From positions 186,001-250,000 of the forward strand of contig CAVPJX010000001.1 in the NCBI GenBank assembly GCA_963705545.1: a DNA stretch of 64,000 bases. Reading direction: 5' to 3'. The DNA comes from DATBLY01 sp963705545 (GTDB lineage: Bacteria; Actinomycetota; UBA4738; HRBIN12). The position numbers and the translations under genes are program-made. Positions 45,817 to 53,875 of this stretch are shown piece after piece (position 1 is the first letter of the stretch; each line of letters begins with the position of its first letter). The notes beneath the pieces were generated by a model, which did not search any database, was not told the origin of the DNA, and worked only from the letters and a program-made list of their open reading frames with translations.

Positions 45817-46771
45817 CCCGGCGTCGCGGTCGGAGGAGGGGCTCACGGTGTGGGCGGGCCGCTACCTCGATCACCTGACGGTGGAGCGGGGGCTTTCCCC
45901 GCATACCCTGTCGGCCTACCGGCGGGACCTCGGACGATACCTGGCGTTCCTGGAGGCCCGCGACGTCGAGCGGCCGTCCGACGTCGACCCCAGCATCGTG
46001 CGCTCGTTCCTCGCCTCGGTGTCGGCGTCGACCCACGGCGACGACGAGCGTCCGTACGCCGCGACCAGCGTCGCGCGCACCCTGTCGTCCGTGCGGTCGT
46101 TCCAGCGCTTCCTGTTGCGGGAAGGGGTGACCGACCGCGATCCCGCCCGTGACGTCAGCCAGCCGAAGCGACCTCGCCGGCTGCCCCGCCCGCTCCCGGT
46201 GGACGACGTGACGCGGTTGCTGGAGACCCCCGATCCCGCGACCGCGGCGGGGTCGCGCGACCGGGCGATCCTCGAGCTCCTGTACGGATCGGGGCTGCGG
46301 ATCTCCGAGCTCGTCGGGCTCGACGTCGACGATATCGACCTGGAGGAAGGCACGGTCCGTGTCCTCGGCAAGGGCGGGAAGGAACGCTCGGTGCCGCTCG
46401 GTCGCTACGCCCGCGAGGCGGTCGGCTCGTACCTGACACGGTCGCGGCCGGAGCTGGCGTCGGTGGGCTCGCGCGGGGCCTTGTTCCTGAACCAGCGTGG
46501 CGGGCGGATCACGCGGCAGAGCTGCTCGCGCTCGCTCGCGGGCTACGTGCGCCTCGCCGGCATCGAACGGCACGTCTCGCTGCACACGCTCCGCCACTCC
46601 TTCGCGACCCACCTGTTGGAGGGCGGCGCCGACGTGCGCGTCGTCCAAGAGCTCCTCGGGCACGCTAGCGTGGCGACGACCCAGGTCTACACGCTGGTGA
46701 CCGAAGAGCACCTCCGTGAGGTGTACTACACGTCGCACCCGCGGGCACGCCGCGGGACGGCAGCGAGGTAG
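45803..46771 (+). CDS. xerD: Site-specific tyrosine recombinase XerD
   Basis: Resolves chromosome dimers at dif together with XerC and FtsK. The 322-residue protein has an N-terminal SAM-like core-binding domain (LDHLTVERGLSPHTLSAYRRDL) and the catalytic domain with Arg in GSGLRISELVGL, Lys in GKGGKERSVP, HTLRHSFATHLLEGG (HxxR), LLGHASVATTQVYT (His and nucleophile Tyr). The ATG overlaps the ald 3' end by 14 nt. This position before scpAB is the conserved actinobacterial xerD locus, not a mobile integrase. Confidence 0.95.
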   Translation: MGPPDPASRSEEGLTVWAGRYLDHLTVERGLSPHTLSAYRRDLGRYLAFLEARDVERPSDVDPSIVRSFLASVSASTHGDDERPYAATSVARTLSSVRSFQRFLLREGVTDRDPARDVSQPKRPRRLPRPLPVDDVTRLLETPDPATAAGSRDRAILELLYGSGLRISELVGLDVDDIDLEEGTVRVLGKGGKERSVPLGRYAREAVGSYLTRSRPELASVGSRGALFLNQRGGRITRQSCSRSLAGYVRLAGIERHVSLHTLRHSFATHLLEGGADVRVVQELLGHASVATTQVYTLVTEEHLREVYYTSHPRARRGTAAR

Positions 46772-46774
46772 ACG

Positions 46775-47128
46775 GTGGAACGCACGGATCTGGATCGGTT
46801 GCACGCCGCGCTGGAGGCGCAGCGCGCGCAGGCGCGTCGTGAGATCGAGGAGCTGGGAGCCGATCCCTCGGCGGACGAGGTCGTCTTCGTGAGCGATGCC
46901 GGGTTCTCCGATCGATCGCACAGCACCGAGGAGCGCTCGCGGCTGATCGCCCTGGTCGAGTCGCATCGGGCCAACCTGCGCGACGTGGAGGCCGCGCTCG
47001 GGCGGATGGACGCGGGCACGTACGGGGTCTGCGTCCGGTGCGGCCGGCCGATCTCCCCCGAACGACTCGAGGCGCTGCCCTGGGCGGCCCTCTGCATCGA
47101 CTGCAAGCAGAAGGGCCTGTCGGCATGA
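46775..47128 (+). CDS. DksA/TraR-type C4 zinc-finger protein
   Basis: A 117-residue protein with a coiled-coil helical hairpin (residues 1-75) and a C-terminal four-cysteine zinc finger, CVRCGRPISPERLEALPWAALCIDC. In DksA-like proteins the coiled coil enters the RNA polymerase secondary channel and acidic tip residues modulate initiation. The acidic segment DPSADEVVFVSDAGF is in the right place but not a clear DxxDxA. GTG start 3 nt after xerD. The TGA overlaps deoB (ATGA). Confidence 0.85.
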   Translation: MERTDLDRLHAALEAQRAQARREIEELGADPSADEVVFVSDAGFSDRSHSTEERSRLIALVESHRANLRDVEAALGRMDAGTYGVCVRCGRPISPERLEALPWAALCIDCKQKGLSA

Positions 47129-48309
47129 CGCCGCTCGTCCCGCGGGTGGCGCTGGTCGTGTGCGACTCCTGGGGCGTGGGGGATGCGCCCGACGCCGAGG
47201 CCTACGGCGACGCCGGATCGGACACGCTGGGCAACACGTCGCGCGCGGTGGGCGGCCTCCGTGCGCCGAACCTGGAGCGCCTGGGACTCGGGCACCTGAC
47301 CGCGATCGAGGGGATCGCTCCCAACGCCGAGCCCGGAACGGGCCACGGCCGCGCGACCGAGCGCTCGGCGGGCAAGGACACCACGACCGGGCACTGGGAG
47401 ATGATGGGGATCCGCCTCGAACAGCCCTTCCCCCTGTACCCGGACGGGTTCCCGCCGGCCGTGATCGAGCCGTTCGAGGCGAAGATCGGGCGTTCCGTCC
47501 TCGGCAACCGGCCGGCATCCGGGACGGAGATCATCGCCGAGCTCGGCGTGGAGCACCAGCGGACGGGGGAGCCGATCGTCTACACGAGCGGCGATTCGGT
47601 GTTCCAGATCGCGACGCACGTCGAGGTGGTTCCGCTCGAGACGCTCTACGCGTGGTCGCGGGCCGCACGCGCGTTGCTCACCGGTGAGCACGCGGTGGGG
47701 AGGGTGATCGCTCGCCCCTTCGACGGGGAGCCCGGCGGCTTCGTGCGTCGGCCCGAACGCCGCGACTTCTCGCTCCCGCCGCCGGGACCGACGGCGCTGG
47801 ATCGGCTGCGCCAGGCCGGCGTTCCCGTCTACGCGGTGGGCAAGATCGGCGACATCTTCTGCGAGCAGGGGATCGCCGAGAGCCGCTACTCGGGATCGAA
47901 CGATGACGGGATCGACCTGACCCTCGAAGCCCTGGGGCGCTCGGAGCGGTGCCTCGTCTTCACGAACCTCGTGGACTTCGATTCCAAGTACGGGCACCGC
48001 AACGACCCCCCCGGATACGCCGCCGCGATCGAGGCGTTCGATCGCCGGCTGCCCGAGCTGATCGACGCGCTCGACGGCGGCGTCCTGTTCATCACCGGCG
48101 ACCACGGCTGCGACCCCACCACGCCGCCGACGGATCACTCCCGCGAGCGGACGCCGCTGTTGGCGGCCGGACTCTCGGGCGGGCCCCACGAGATCGGGAC
48201 CCGCGGTTCGTTCGGTGACCTCGGCCACACGGTCGCTGCCCTGCTGGGGGTGGACGCACGAGATCTGGAGGGCGAGGCGTTCCTCGACCGGATCGGGTTC
48301 GACGCATGA
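47125..48309 (+). CDS. deoB: Phosphopentomutase
   Basis: Interconverts (deoxy)ribose 1- and 5-phosphates in nucleoside salvage. The 394-residue alkaline-phosphatase-superfamily enzyme has the metal site VVCDSWGVGDAPDAEAYGDAGSDTLGN (nucleophile Thr), KDTTTGHWEMMGI, HRNDPPGYAAAIEAFD and ITGDHGCDPTTPPTDHSRE. It overlaps the upstream zinc-finger gene and the downstream phosphorylase by 4 nt each, forming a nucleoside catabolic pair. Confidence 0.95.
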   Translation: MTPLVPRVALVVCDSWGVGDAPDAEAYGDAGSDTLGNTSRAVGGLRAPNLERLGLGHLTAIEGIAPNAEPGTGHGRATERSAGKDTTTGHWEMMGIRLEQPFPLYPDGFPPAVIEPFEAKIGRSVLGNRPASGTEIIAELGVEHQRTGEPIVYTSGDSVFQIATHVEVVPLETLYAWSRAARALLTGEHAVGRVIARPFDGEPGGFVRRPERRDFSLPPPGPTALDRLRQAGVPVYAVGKIGDIFCEQGIAESRYSGSNDDGIDLTLEALGRSERCLVFTNLVDFDSKYGHRNDPPGYAAAIEAFDRRLPELIDALDGGVLFITGDHGCDPTTPPTDHSRERTPLLAAGLSGGPHEIGTRGSFGDLGHTVAALLGVDARDLEGEAFLDRIGFDA

Positions 48310-49625
48310 GCGGGGTCGACCACCGTCAGACGGTCGCCGCGAAACGCGACGGGGAGACGCTTCCCCCGGAGGCGATCGAAGGCTTCGTCGCCGCCTACAC
48401 GCGCGGCGAGGTCTCGGACCCGCTCGCGGCCGCCTTCCTCATGGCGTCCCTGATCAGAGGGCTGGACGCGGGGGAGACGCTCGCCCTCACCCGCGCGATG
48501 GTGGGCTCGGGCGACACCGTCACCTTCGGTGACCTCGGTCGGCCCGCGGTCGACAAGCACTCGACCGGCGGCGTCGCCGACGGCGTCACGCTCGTGTTCG
48601 CCCCGCTCGCCGCAGCGCTCGGTCTGGCGGTCGCGAAGCTCTCCGGGCGGGGCCTCGGACACACCGGAGGGACGCTCGACAAGCTCGAGTCGATCCCAGG
48701 CCTGCGGACCGATCTCGAACCGGATGCCATCGCGCATCAGGTCGCCGAGATCGGGTGTGCGGTGGCGGCGCAGTCGCCGAACCTCGTCCCGGCCGACGGG
48801 AAGCTCTACGCCCTGCGCGACGCCACGGCGACGGTCCCCTCGATCGCCCTGATCGCGGCGAGCGTGATGTCGAAGAAGCTGGCCGTCGCGACGGACCTGA
48901 TCCTGCTGGACGTGAAGTGCGGGTCGGGTGCGTTCATGAAGACGCCGGAGGACGCCGCGGCGCTCGCCCGGGCGTGCCTCGTGCTCGCGGCGGGCTGGGG
49001 GAGGCGCTGCGAGGCCGCCGTCACGGACATGTCGCAGCCGCTCGGCGATGCCGTCGGCAACGCGCTGGACATCGCCGAGGCCGTCGAGCTGCTGTCCGGA
49101 CGGCACCGTGGGCGGCTGCGCGAGCTCGCGGTCGCCTTCGCCGCGCGGGCGCTGGCGCACGCCGAGGGCCGCGACCTCGCGGTGGCCGAGGTCGCGGCGG
49201 GTCGCGCGATCGACGACGGCTCCGGACTCGAGCGATTCGCCGCGATGATCGAACGGCAGGGGGGCGATCCGCGGGTGGTGGAGGACCCCTGGGCGGTCCT
49301 TCCCCGTGCGCCGGTGATCCGGCCGATCGCGGCGGATCGCGACGGGATCCTCGCGGGCGTGGACGCCGAGGCGATCGGCCTGGCGAGCGTGGCGCTCGGC
49401 GCTGGGCGGCTCCACAAGGGCGATCCGATCGATCCCGCGGTGGGGATCGTGATCCGTCCGAAGATCGGCGATCGGCTCGTCGCGGACGAACCGATCGGTG
49501 AGATCCACGCGCGCGGAGAGGACGATGCGCACGAGGCGAGCCGGCGGGTGCTCGCCTCCCTGGTCGTCGGAGAGACCGCGTCGGCTCCTCCGCTGATCCA
49601 CGGATGGTTCGAGGGCGCGTCGTGA
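48306..49625 (+). CDS. Pyrimidine-nucleoside / thymidine phosphorylase
   Basis: Splits thymidine or uridine to base plus pentose 1-phosphate, the substrate of the adjacent DeoB. The 439-residue protein shows VDKHSTGGVADGVTL (usual KHSTGGVGD, with Ala for the second Gly), KLSGRGLGHTGGTLDKLESIPG, ASVMSKKLA and DVKCGSGAFM. The length fits both DeoA and Pdp, so the exact specificity is left open. The TGA overlaps the GTG of the M50-like gene. Confidence 0.93.
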   Translation: MSGVDHRQTVAAKRDGETLPPEAIEGFVAAYTRGEVSDPLAAAFLMASLIRGLDAGETLALTRAMVGSGDTVTFGDLGRPAVDKHSTGGVADGVTLVFAPLAAALGLAVAKLSGRGLGHTGGTLDKLESIPGLRTDLEPDAIAHQVAEIGCAVAAQSPNLVPADGKLYALRDATATVPSIALIAASVMSKKLAVATDLILLDVKCGSGAFMKTPEDAAALARACLVLAAGWGRRCEAAVTDMSQPLGDAVGNALDIAEAVELLSGRHRGRLRELAVAFAARALAHAEGRDLAVAEVAAGRAIDDGSGLERFAAMIERQGGDPRVVEDPWAVLPRAPVIRPIAADRDGILAGVDAEAIGLASVALGAGRLHKGDPIDPAVGIVIRPKIGDRLVADEPIGEIHARGEDDAHEASRRVLASLVVGETASAPPLIHGWFEGAS

Positions 49626-50293
49626 CGAACCTGCGCTTCGCCGTGTACCTGGCGATCTCGCTCGTCGTCGCGATGGACGCCCGAGAGTTCACCCGATCGG
49701 TGTTCGCCACGCGGGCCGGGGATCCGACGCCGCGGCTGTGGGGGCGCCGGTCGTGGAACCCGCGGTCGTGGTTCGATCCGTTCGGCAGCGGGCTCCTGCC
49801 GGGGCTGATCCTGGTCCTGTGGGCGGCGGGGTCGAGCTTCCTCCCGCCGCCGGTCGCGTACGCGAAGCCCGCGCCCGTCGATCCGAACTACTTCCGGAAC
49901 CGGCGGCGGGACACGGTGGTGGTGTCGCTCGCGGGACCCACGGCGAACCTCGTGCTCGCCGCCGCCGCCGGCCTCGCCCTGCGGGTGCTGATCGGCGGCG
50001 GAGACGGCCTCGGGGTCGGCGAGATCGCCCGGTTCCTGATCGCGTTCGAGCTCACGAACCTCTGCGTGCTCGTGTTCCACCTGCTGCCGATCCCCGGTCT
50101 CGACGGGGCCCGCATCGTCGCGCTGTTCCTGCCGACCCGGGCCGCCGAGGTGTACCGCAACGCGGATCAGTACCTGCCGCTGTTCGTGCTGGCGATCCTG
50201 TTCGTACTTGGGGGGCCGCTCACCTCGATCGTCTACTCGCTCACGGACTCGCTCTGCCGGCTGGTGTCCGGGTTCGGCTGCACCCCCTTCTGA
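49622..50293 (+). CDS. M50 (site-2 protease) family membrane protein lacking the HExxH zinc motif
   Basis: A 223-residue membrane protein of the short rhomboid-like M50B/S2P type. It has the family layout (GDPTPRLWGRRSWNPRSWFDPFG, YAKPAPVDPNYFRN, VSLAGPTANLVLA, LLPIPGLDGARI) with several membrane helices. Where the first helix should carry HExxH it reads R21-E22-F-T-R25, so both zinc-binding His are replaced by Arg while the distal Asp (LDG) remains. Proteolysis is therefore unlikely. GTG at 49622 overlaps the preceding stop. It may have a scaffold or substrate-binding role. Confidence 0.85.
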   Translation: MTNLRFAVYLAISLVVAMDAREFTRSVFATRAGDPTPRLWGRRSWNPRSWFDPFGSGLLPGLILVLWAAGSSFLPPPVAYAKPAPVDPNYFRNRRRDTVVVSLAGPTANLVLAAAAGLALRVLIGGGDGLGVGEIARFLIAFELTNLCVLVFHLLPIPGLDGARIVALFLPTRAAEVYRNADQYLPLFVLAILFVLGGPLTSIVYSLTDSLCRLVSGFGCTPF

Positions 50294-50304
50294 GCCGCTC
50301 CCGG

Positions 50305-51357
50305 GTGGGGCAGGAAGGCCGCGCTATCATCCCGCGCATCGACGACGCCTCCCTTCCGAGCGATGCCCCCGGCCGGCCCGGCCGCGTGCTGACCGGGTTC
50401 CGGCCCACCGGACCCCTGCACGTCGGGCACTGGGCGGGGAACGTCGGGAACGCCGTCCGCCTGCAGGACGAGGGCTACGCGTGTCACTACTTCGTGGCGG
50501 ACTGGCACATGCTGACCACCCACTACGACCGGACGGACACCTTGCCGGCCGCCGTGCAGGGGCTCGTGCTCGACCTGCTCGCGGCGGGGATCGATCCCGC
50601 GCGTTCGATCATCTACCGGCAATCCGACCTGCCCGAGGTCGCCGAGATGGCCCTCATGCTGGGCATGATCGTGCCGCTCGGCTGGCTCGAGCGCGTGCCG
50701 ACCTACAAGGAGCGGCTGCGCGACCTCGCCGAGCGTGACATCGCGAACCTCGGGCTCCTCGGGTACCCGGTGCTGCAGACCGTCGACATCACGATCGTGC
50801 GCGGCGAGCTGGTTCCCGTCGGCGAGGATCAGGTCTCGCACCTCGAGATCTCACGCGAGATCGTCCGGCGCTTCAACCGTCTCTACGGCGAGGTGCTCGT
50901 GGAGCCGCAGCCGCTGCTGTCGGAGACGCCCCTGATGCCCGGGTCCGACGGTCGCAAGATGTCGAAGTCCCTCGACAACACGATCGACCTCGCCGACGAT
51001 CCCGACACGATCCGGGCGAAGGTCCGCACCTTCCTCACCGATCCGCAGAAGCTCCGCAAGGGCGACCCGGGACGCCCGGAGATCTGCCCGGTGTTCGCGC
51101 TCCATCGCCGGTTCTCGCTCGACATCCTGACGTGGACCGACGAGCGCTGCCGCACCGGCGAGCTCGGATGCGTGGACTGCAAGACGAACCTCGCCGACAG
51201 GATCGTCGATCAGCTCGCGCCGTTCCGGGAGCGGCGCGCCGAGCTGGCCGCCGAACCCGGGCTCGTCGAACGCGTGCTGACGGAGGGCGTCGAGCGGGTC
51301 CGCCCGGTCGTCCAGGAGACGATCGGCTCGGTCCGCGAGGCGATGCATTTCGCATGA
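50305..51357 (+). CDS. trpS: Tryptophanyl-tRNA synthetase
   Basis: Class I synthetase for tRNA-Trp. Clear signatures: GFRPTGPLHVGHW (HIGH region), VADWHMLTTHYD, LGWLERVPTYKE, VGEDQVSHLEISREI, SDGRKMSKSLDN (KMSKS) and the C-terminal GCVDCKTNLADRI. The start is doubtful. GTG 50305 is given as the longest sensible start, but a -10-like TATCAT lies inside it. GTG 50386 begins right at the first strand (VLTGFRPTG), and ATC 50338 is where a leaderless mRNA would begin. The TGA overlaps scpA. Confidence 0.93.
   Translation: MGQEGRAIIPRIDDASLPSDAPGRPGRVLTGFRPTGPLHVGHWAGNVGNAVRLQDEGYACHYFVADWHMLTTHYDRTDTLPAAVQGLVLDLLAAGIDPARSIIYRQSDLPEVAEMALMLGMIVPLGWLERVPTYKERLRDLAERDIANLGLLGYPVLQTVDITIVRGELVPVGEDQVSHLEISREIVRRFNRLYGEVLVEPQPLLSETPLMPGSDGRKMSKSLDNTIDLADDPDTIRAKVRTFLTDPQKLRKGDPGRPEICPVFALHRRFSLDILTWTDERCRTGELGCVDCKTNLADRIVDQLAPFRERRAELAAEPGLVERVLTEGVERVRPVVQETIGSVREAMHFA
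50325..50330 (+). promoter_or_regulatory. Putative -10 box TATCAT near the trpS start
   Basis: TATCAT lies 7 nt before ATC at 50338, in the trpS frame. At the spacing seen elsewhere, the transcript would start on that ATC rather than on an ATG or GTG. Confidence 0.35.
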
Positions 51358-52103
51358 GCGCGGGCAACGTGGCTCCCAGCGACGGGTTCGCGGTCGACCT
51401 CCCGGCCTACGCGGGGCCGTTCCGGCTGCTGACCGAGCTGATCCTCGAGCAGAAGATCGACGTGTGCGACGTGCCCGTGTCGAGCGTCACCGACGCGTTC
51501 CTTTCGCACGCCGAGGACGCGGATCGATGGAGCCTGGAGGAGGCCACCTGGTTCCTCGCGATCTGCGCCCTGCTGCTGGAGCTGAAGGTGGGGCGCCTGA
51601 TGCCCCGTCACACCGAGCCCGACGAGGAGGACCTCGTGGGCGGATCGCCGGATCTGGCGTACGCGCGGAGCCTCGAGCTGGCGGCCTTCCGCAAGGTGGC
51701 CGTCGAGCTCGCGCGCCGCCTCGAGGACGAGGCCGGGTACTTCGCACGCGATGTCGGCCCCGGGCCGGAGTTCTCCCACCTGTACCCGGATCCGCTCGAG
51801 CGGGTCGGGCGGAGGGATCTGGCCGACGTGGCCGCCCAGCTGTTCCGTCCGCCGCCGACGCTCGACCTGTCCCACGTCACCCCGATCCGGTACACGATGG
51901 AGGAGGCGATCGCCGCGGTGAGCGAGCGGATGAGCGGGTTCGGAGGTCCGGCCAGCTTCCGGGACCTCGTCGCCGACTGCGAGGACCGGATCCACGTGGT
52001 CGTGCGGTTCCTCGCGCTGCTCGAGCTCTACCGGGACGGCAAGGTCGAGCTCGAGCAGGGGCAGACCTTCGGCGAGATCGAGGTCGCCTGGAGGGACGCG
52101 TGA
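51354..52103 (+). CDS. scpA: Segregation and condensation protein A
   Basis: Kleisin subunit of the SMC-ScpA-ScpB condensin complex. The 249-residue protein has the N-terminal YAGPFRLLTELILEQKIDVCDVPVSSVTDAFL (neck-binding helix), LLLELKVGRLMP, a central acidic linker, and a C-terminal winged helix (GPASFRDLVADCEDRIHVVVRFLALLELYRDGKVELEQ) that binds the SMC head. It overlaps trpS and scpB by 4 nt. No ParA homologue precedes it here, unlike in mycobacteria. Confidence 0.95.
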   Translation: MSAGNVAPSDGFAVDLPAYAGPFRLLTELILEQKIDVCDVPVSSVTDAFLSHAEDADRWSLEEATWFLAICALLLELKVGRLMPRHTEPDEEDLVGGSPDLAYARSLELAAFRKVAVELARRLEDEAGYFARDVGPGPEFSHLYPDPLERVGRRDLADVAAQLFRPPPTLDLSHVTPIRYTMEEAIAAVSERMSGFGGPASFRDLVADCEDRIHVVVRFLALLELYRDGKVELEQGQTFGEIEVAWRDA

Positions 52104-52744
52104 GCGAGGCGACGACGGGCGACACGCGAGCCCTGGAGGCGCTCTTCTTCGTCTCCGACGAGCCGCTGTCGTCTTCCGTCCTGGCCCAGGCCCTCGATCT
52201 GGACCGCCGGACGGTCGAGGCGCTCTGCGACCGCCTGTCGACCGCGCTGGAGGAGCGCGGGTCCGGCCTGGTGCTGCGCAACGTGGCCGGCGGGTGGCGC
52301 TTGTACACGCATCCGGACACCGCGCAGATCGTGGAGCGGTTCGTCCTGTCGTCGCGGCAGGCGCGGCTCACGAAGGCGGCGCTGGAGACGCTCGCCATCG
52401 TCGCCTACAAGCAGCCGGTCACGCGCCACCAGGTGTCCGCGATCCGCGGCGTCAACTCCGACGGCGTGCTCCGTGCCCTCGCCGACAAAGGCTTGATCGA
52501 GGAGGCGGGCCGCGAAGAGGTGCCGGGTCGTCCGGTCCTCTACGGGACGACCCCTGGCTTCCTGGAGCGGCTCGGACTGCCGTCGCTCGCCGCCCTGCCG
52601 TCGCTGGCGCCGCTGCTCGGGACCGATACGGAGGACGCGGCGGGGGCGGGCGGAGGGGAGCCCCCGGAGGACGCCGGCGACGCGGACGGCGCGGGTGTCG
52701 ACGGGGACGGGGACGGCCAGGCGCACGACGCCGCCGAGACCTGA
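52100..52744 (+). CDS. scpB: Segregation and condensation protein B
   Basis: Kite subunit of the SMC complex; dimerises and grips ScpA. The 214-residue protein has two winged helices (RALEALFFVSDEPLSSSVLAQ and LTKAALETLAIVAYKQPVTRHQVSAIRGVNSDGVLRAL) and YGTTPGFLERLGL. A Gly/Asp/Ala-rich acidic tail (about 178-214) follows and is poorly conserved. GTG start overlapping scpA. Confidence 0.95.
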   Translation: MSEATTGDTRALEALFFVSDEPLSSSVLAQALDLDRRTVEALCDRLSTALEERGSGLVLRNVAGGWRLYTHPDTAQIVERFVLSSRQARLTKAALETLAIVAYKQPVTRHQVSAIRGVNSDGVLRALADKGLIEEAGREEVPGRPVLYGTTPGFLERLGLPSLAALPSLAPLLGTDTEDAAGAGGGEPPEDAGDADGAGVDGDGDGQAHDAAET

Positions 52745-53463
52745 TGCCCGAGGAACGCCTGCAGCGCGCCCTGGCACGCGCAGGGTTCGGGTCGCGACGC
52801 GCGAACGAGGAGCTGATCGCCGCGGGTCGGGTCACCGTGAACGGAAGGGTGGCGACGCTCGGCGACCGGGTCGATGCAGGGCGCGACGTGATCGAGGTCG
52901 ACGGCGTGACCCTCAACCTCGATCCGAACGTGAGGTACTACGCGCTCAACAAGCCGCCGGGGGTCGTCACCACGATGCGCGACCCGCAAGGGCGCCCCGA
53001 CATCCGTGGCTACCTCCCGGAAGGGCCTCGGGTGTTCCCGGTCGGGCGCCTCGACCGGGATTCCGAGGGCCTCCTGCTGCTGACGAACGACGGAGAGCTG
53101 GCCAATCGTCTGATGCACCCGAGCTACGGGATCGAGAAGGAGTACCTCGCAGAGGTGGCCGGGGGACCGACCGACCGGCACCTTGCGCTCCTGCGCCGTG
53201 GGGTGGAACTCGAGGACGGACCCGCCCACGTCGTACGGGTCCGGGTGGTGGACCGGAGCAAGGGGCGCGCGTCCCTCCGCGTCGTCATGACCGAGGGACG
53301 CAAGCGAGAGGTGCGTCGGCTGCTCGCCGCCGTCGGGCTCCCCGTGGTGCGCTTGGTGCGCTTGCGGGTCGGTCCCATCCGGCTCGGCGGGCTCGAGCCG
53401 GGAGCGCTCCGTCCCCTCGACCCGGACGAGGTGCGCGCACTCGCGCGAGCGACGGACAGGTAG
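52744..53463 (+). CDS. rluB: Pseudouridine synthase, RluB/RsuA family
   Basis: Isomerises uridine in 23S rRNA. The 239-residue protein has an S4 domain (RLQRALARAGFGSRRANEELIAAGRVTVNG) and the catalytic motif VGRLDRDSEGLLLLTNDG with the nucleophilic Asp. KEYLAEV and EGRKREVRRLLAAVGLPVVRLVR complete the RsuA fold. It starts 1 nt overlapping scpB. Conserved scpA-scpB-rluB-cmk-der order, here split by the aromatic genes. Stop TAG. Confidence 0.94.
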   Translation: MPEERLQRALARAGFGSRRANEELIAAGRVTVNGRVATLGDRVDAGRDVIEVDGVTLNLDPNVRYYALNKPPGVVTTMRDPQGRPDIRGYLPEGPRVFPVGRLDRDSEGLLLLTNDGELANRLMHPSYGIEKEYLAEVAGGPTDRHLALLRRGVELEDGPAHVVRVRVVDRSKGRASLRVVMTEGRKREVRRLLAAVGLPVVRLVRLRVGPIRLGGLEPGALRPLDPDEVRALARATDR

Positions 53464-53466
53464 CCT
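53461..53466 (+). promoter_or_regulatory. Putative -10 box TAGCCT for aroH-tyrA-aroA, built on the rluB stop codon
   Basis: TAGCCT starts with the TAG stop of rluB. RNA from about 53473 would begin at a strong hairpin (53472-53498: CCGGCC/GGCCGG plus GGGGA/TCCCC) and end in GGGGCGGGG before the ATG at 53510. Confidence 0.4.
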
Positions 53467-53509
53467 GACGGCCGGCCTCGGGGACGGTCCCCGGCCGGAT
53501 GGGGCGGGG

Positions 53510-53875
53510 ATGAGGGTCCGGGCGGCGCGTGGGGCGATCATCGTGGGGGAGGATCGAGCCCCCGCGGTGCTCGAAGCCACCGAGCGACTGCTCGCGGGGC
53601 TGATCGCGGCCAACGCCGTTCCGACCGAGGACCTCGTGAGCATCCTGTTCACCACCACCGAGGACCTGCGCTCGGTCTTCCCGGCCGAGGCGGCGCGGCG
53701 GATGGGCCTGGGCATGGTCCCGCTGCTCTGCGCGCGGGAGATCCCGGTCGAAGGCTCGAAGCCCTCGGTGGTTCGGGTGCTCATGCACTTCCACTCGGAC
53801 CGGCGACTGGACGAGGTGGTCCACGTCTATCTCGACGGCGCGGAGTCGCTGCGCGATGACCTCGAGCCCGCCTGA
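53510..53875 (+). CDS. aroH: Chorismate mutase, AroH type
   Basis: Converts chorismate to prephenate. The 121-residue protein has the monofunctional AroH trimer fold: VRAARGAIIVGEDRAPAVLEAT, VSILFTTTEDLRSVFPAEAARRMG, MVPLLCAREIPVEGS and HVYLDGAESLRDDL, matching the B. subtilis enzyme along its length. Catalytic Arg candidates are in RGAI and VVRVLMH. It overlaps tyrA by 20 nt, so consecutive steps to tyrosine are coupled. Confidence 0.93.
   Translation: MRVRAARGAIIVGEDRAPAVLEATERLLAGLIAANAVPTEDLVSILFTTTEDLRSVFPAEAARRMGLGMVPLLCAREIPVEGSKPSVVRVLMHFHSDRRLDEVVHVYLDGAESLRDDLEPA

Noticed and set aside
45803..46771. Tyrosine recombinase as part of a mobile element
   Set aside because: It is XerD by sequence and by its conserved place upstream of scpAB; no attachment repeats or phage genes flank it.
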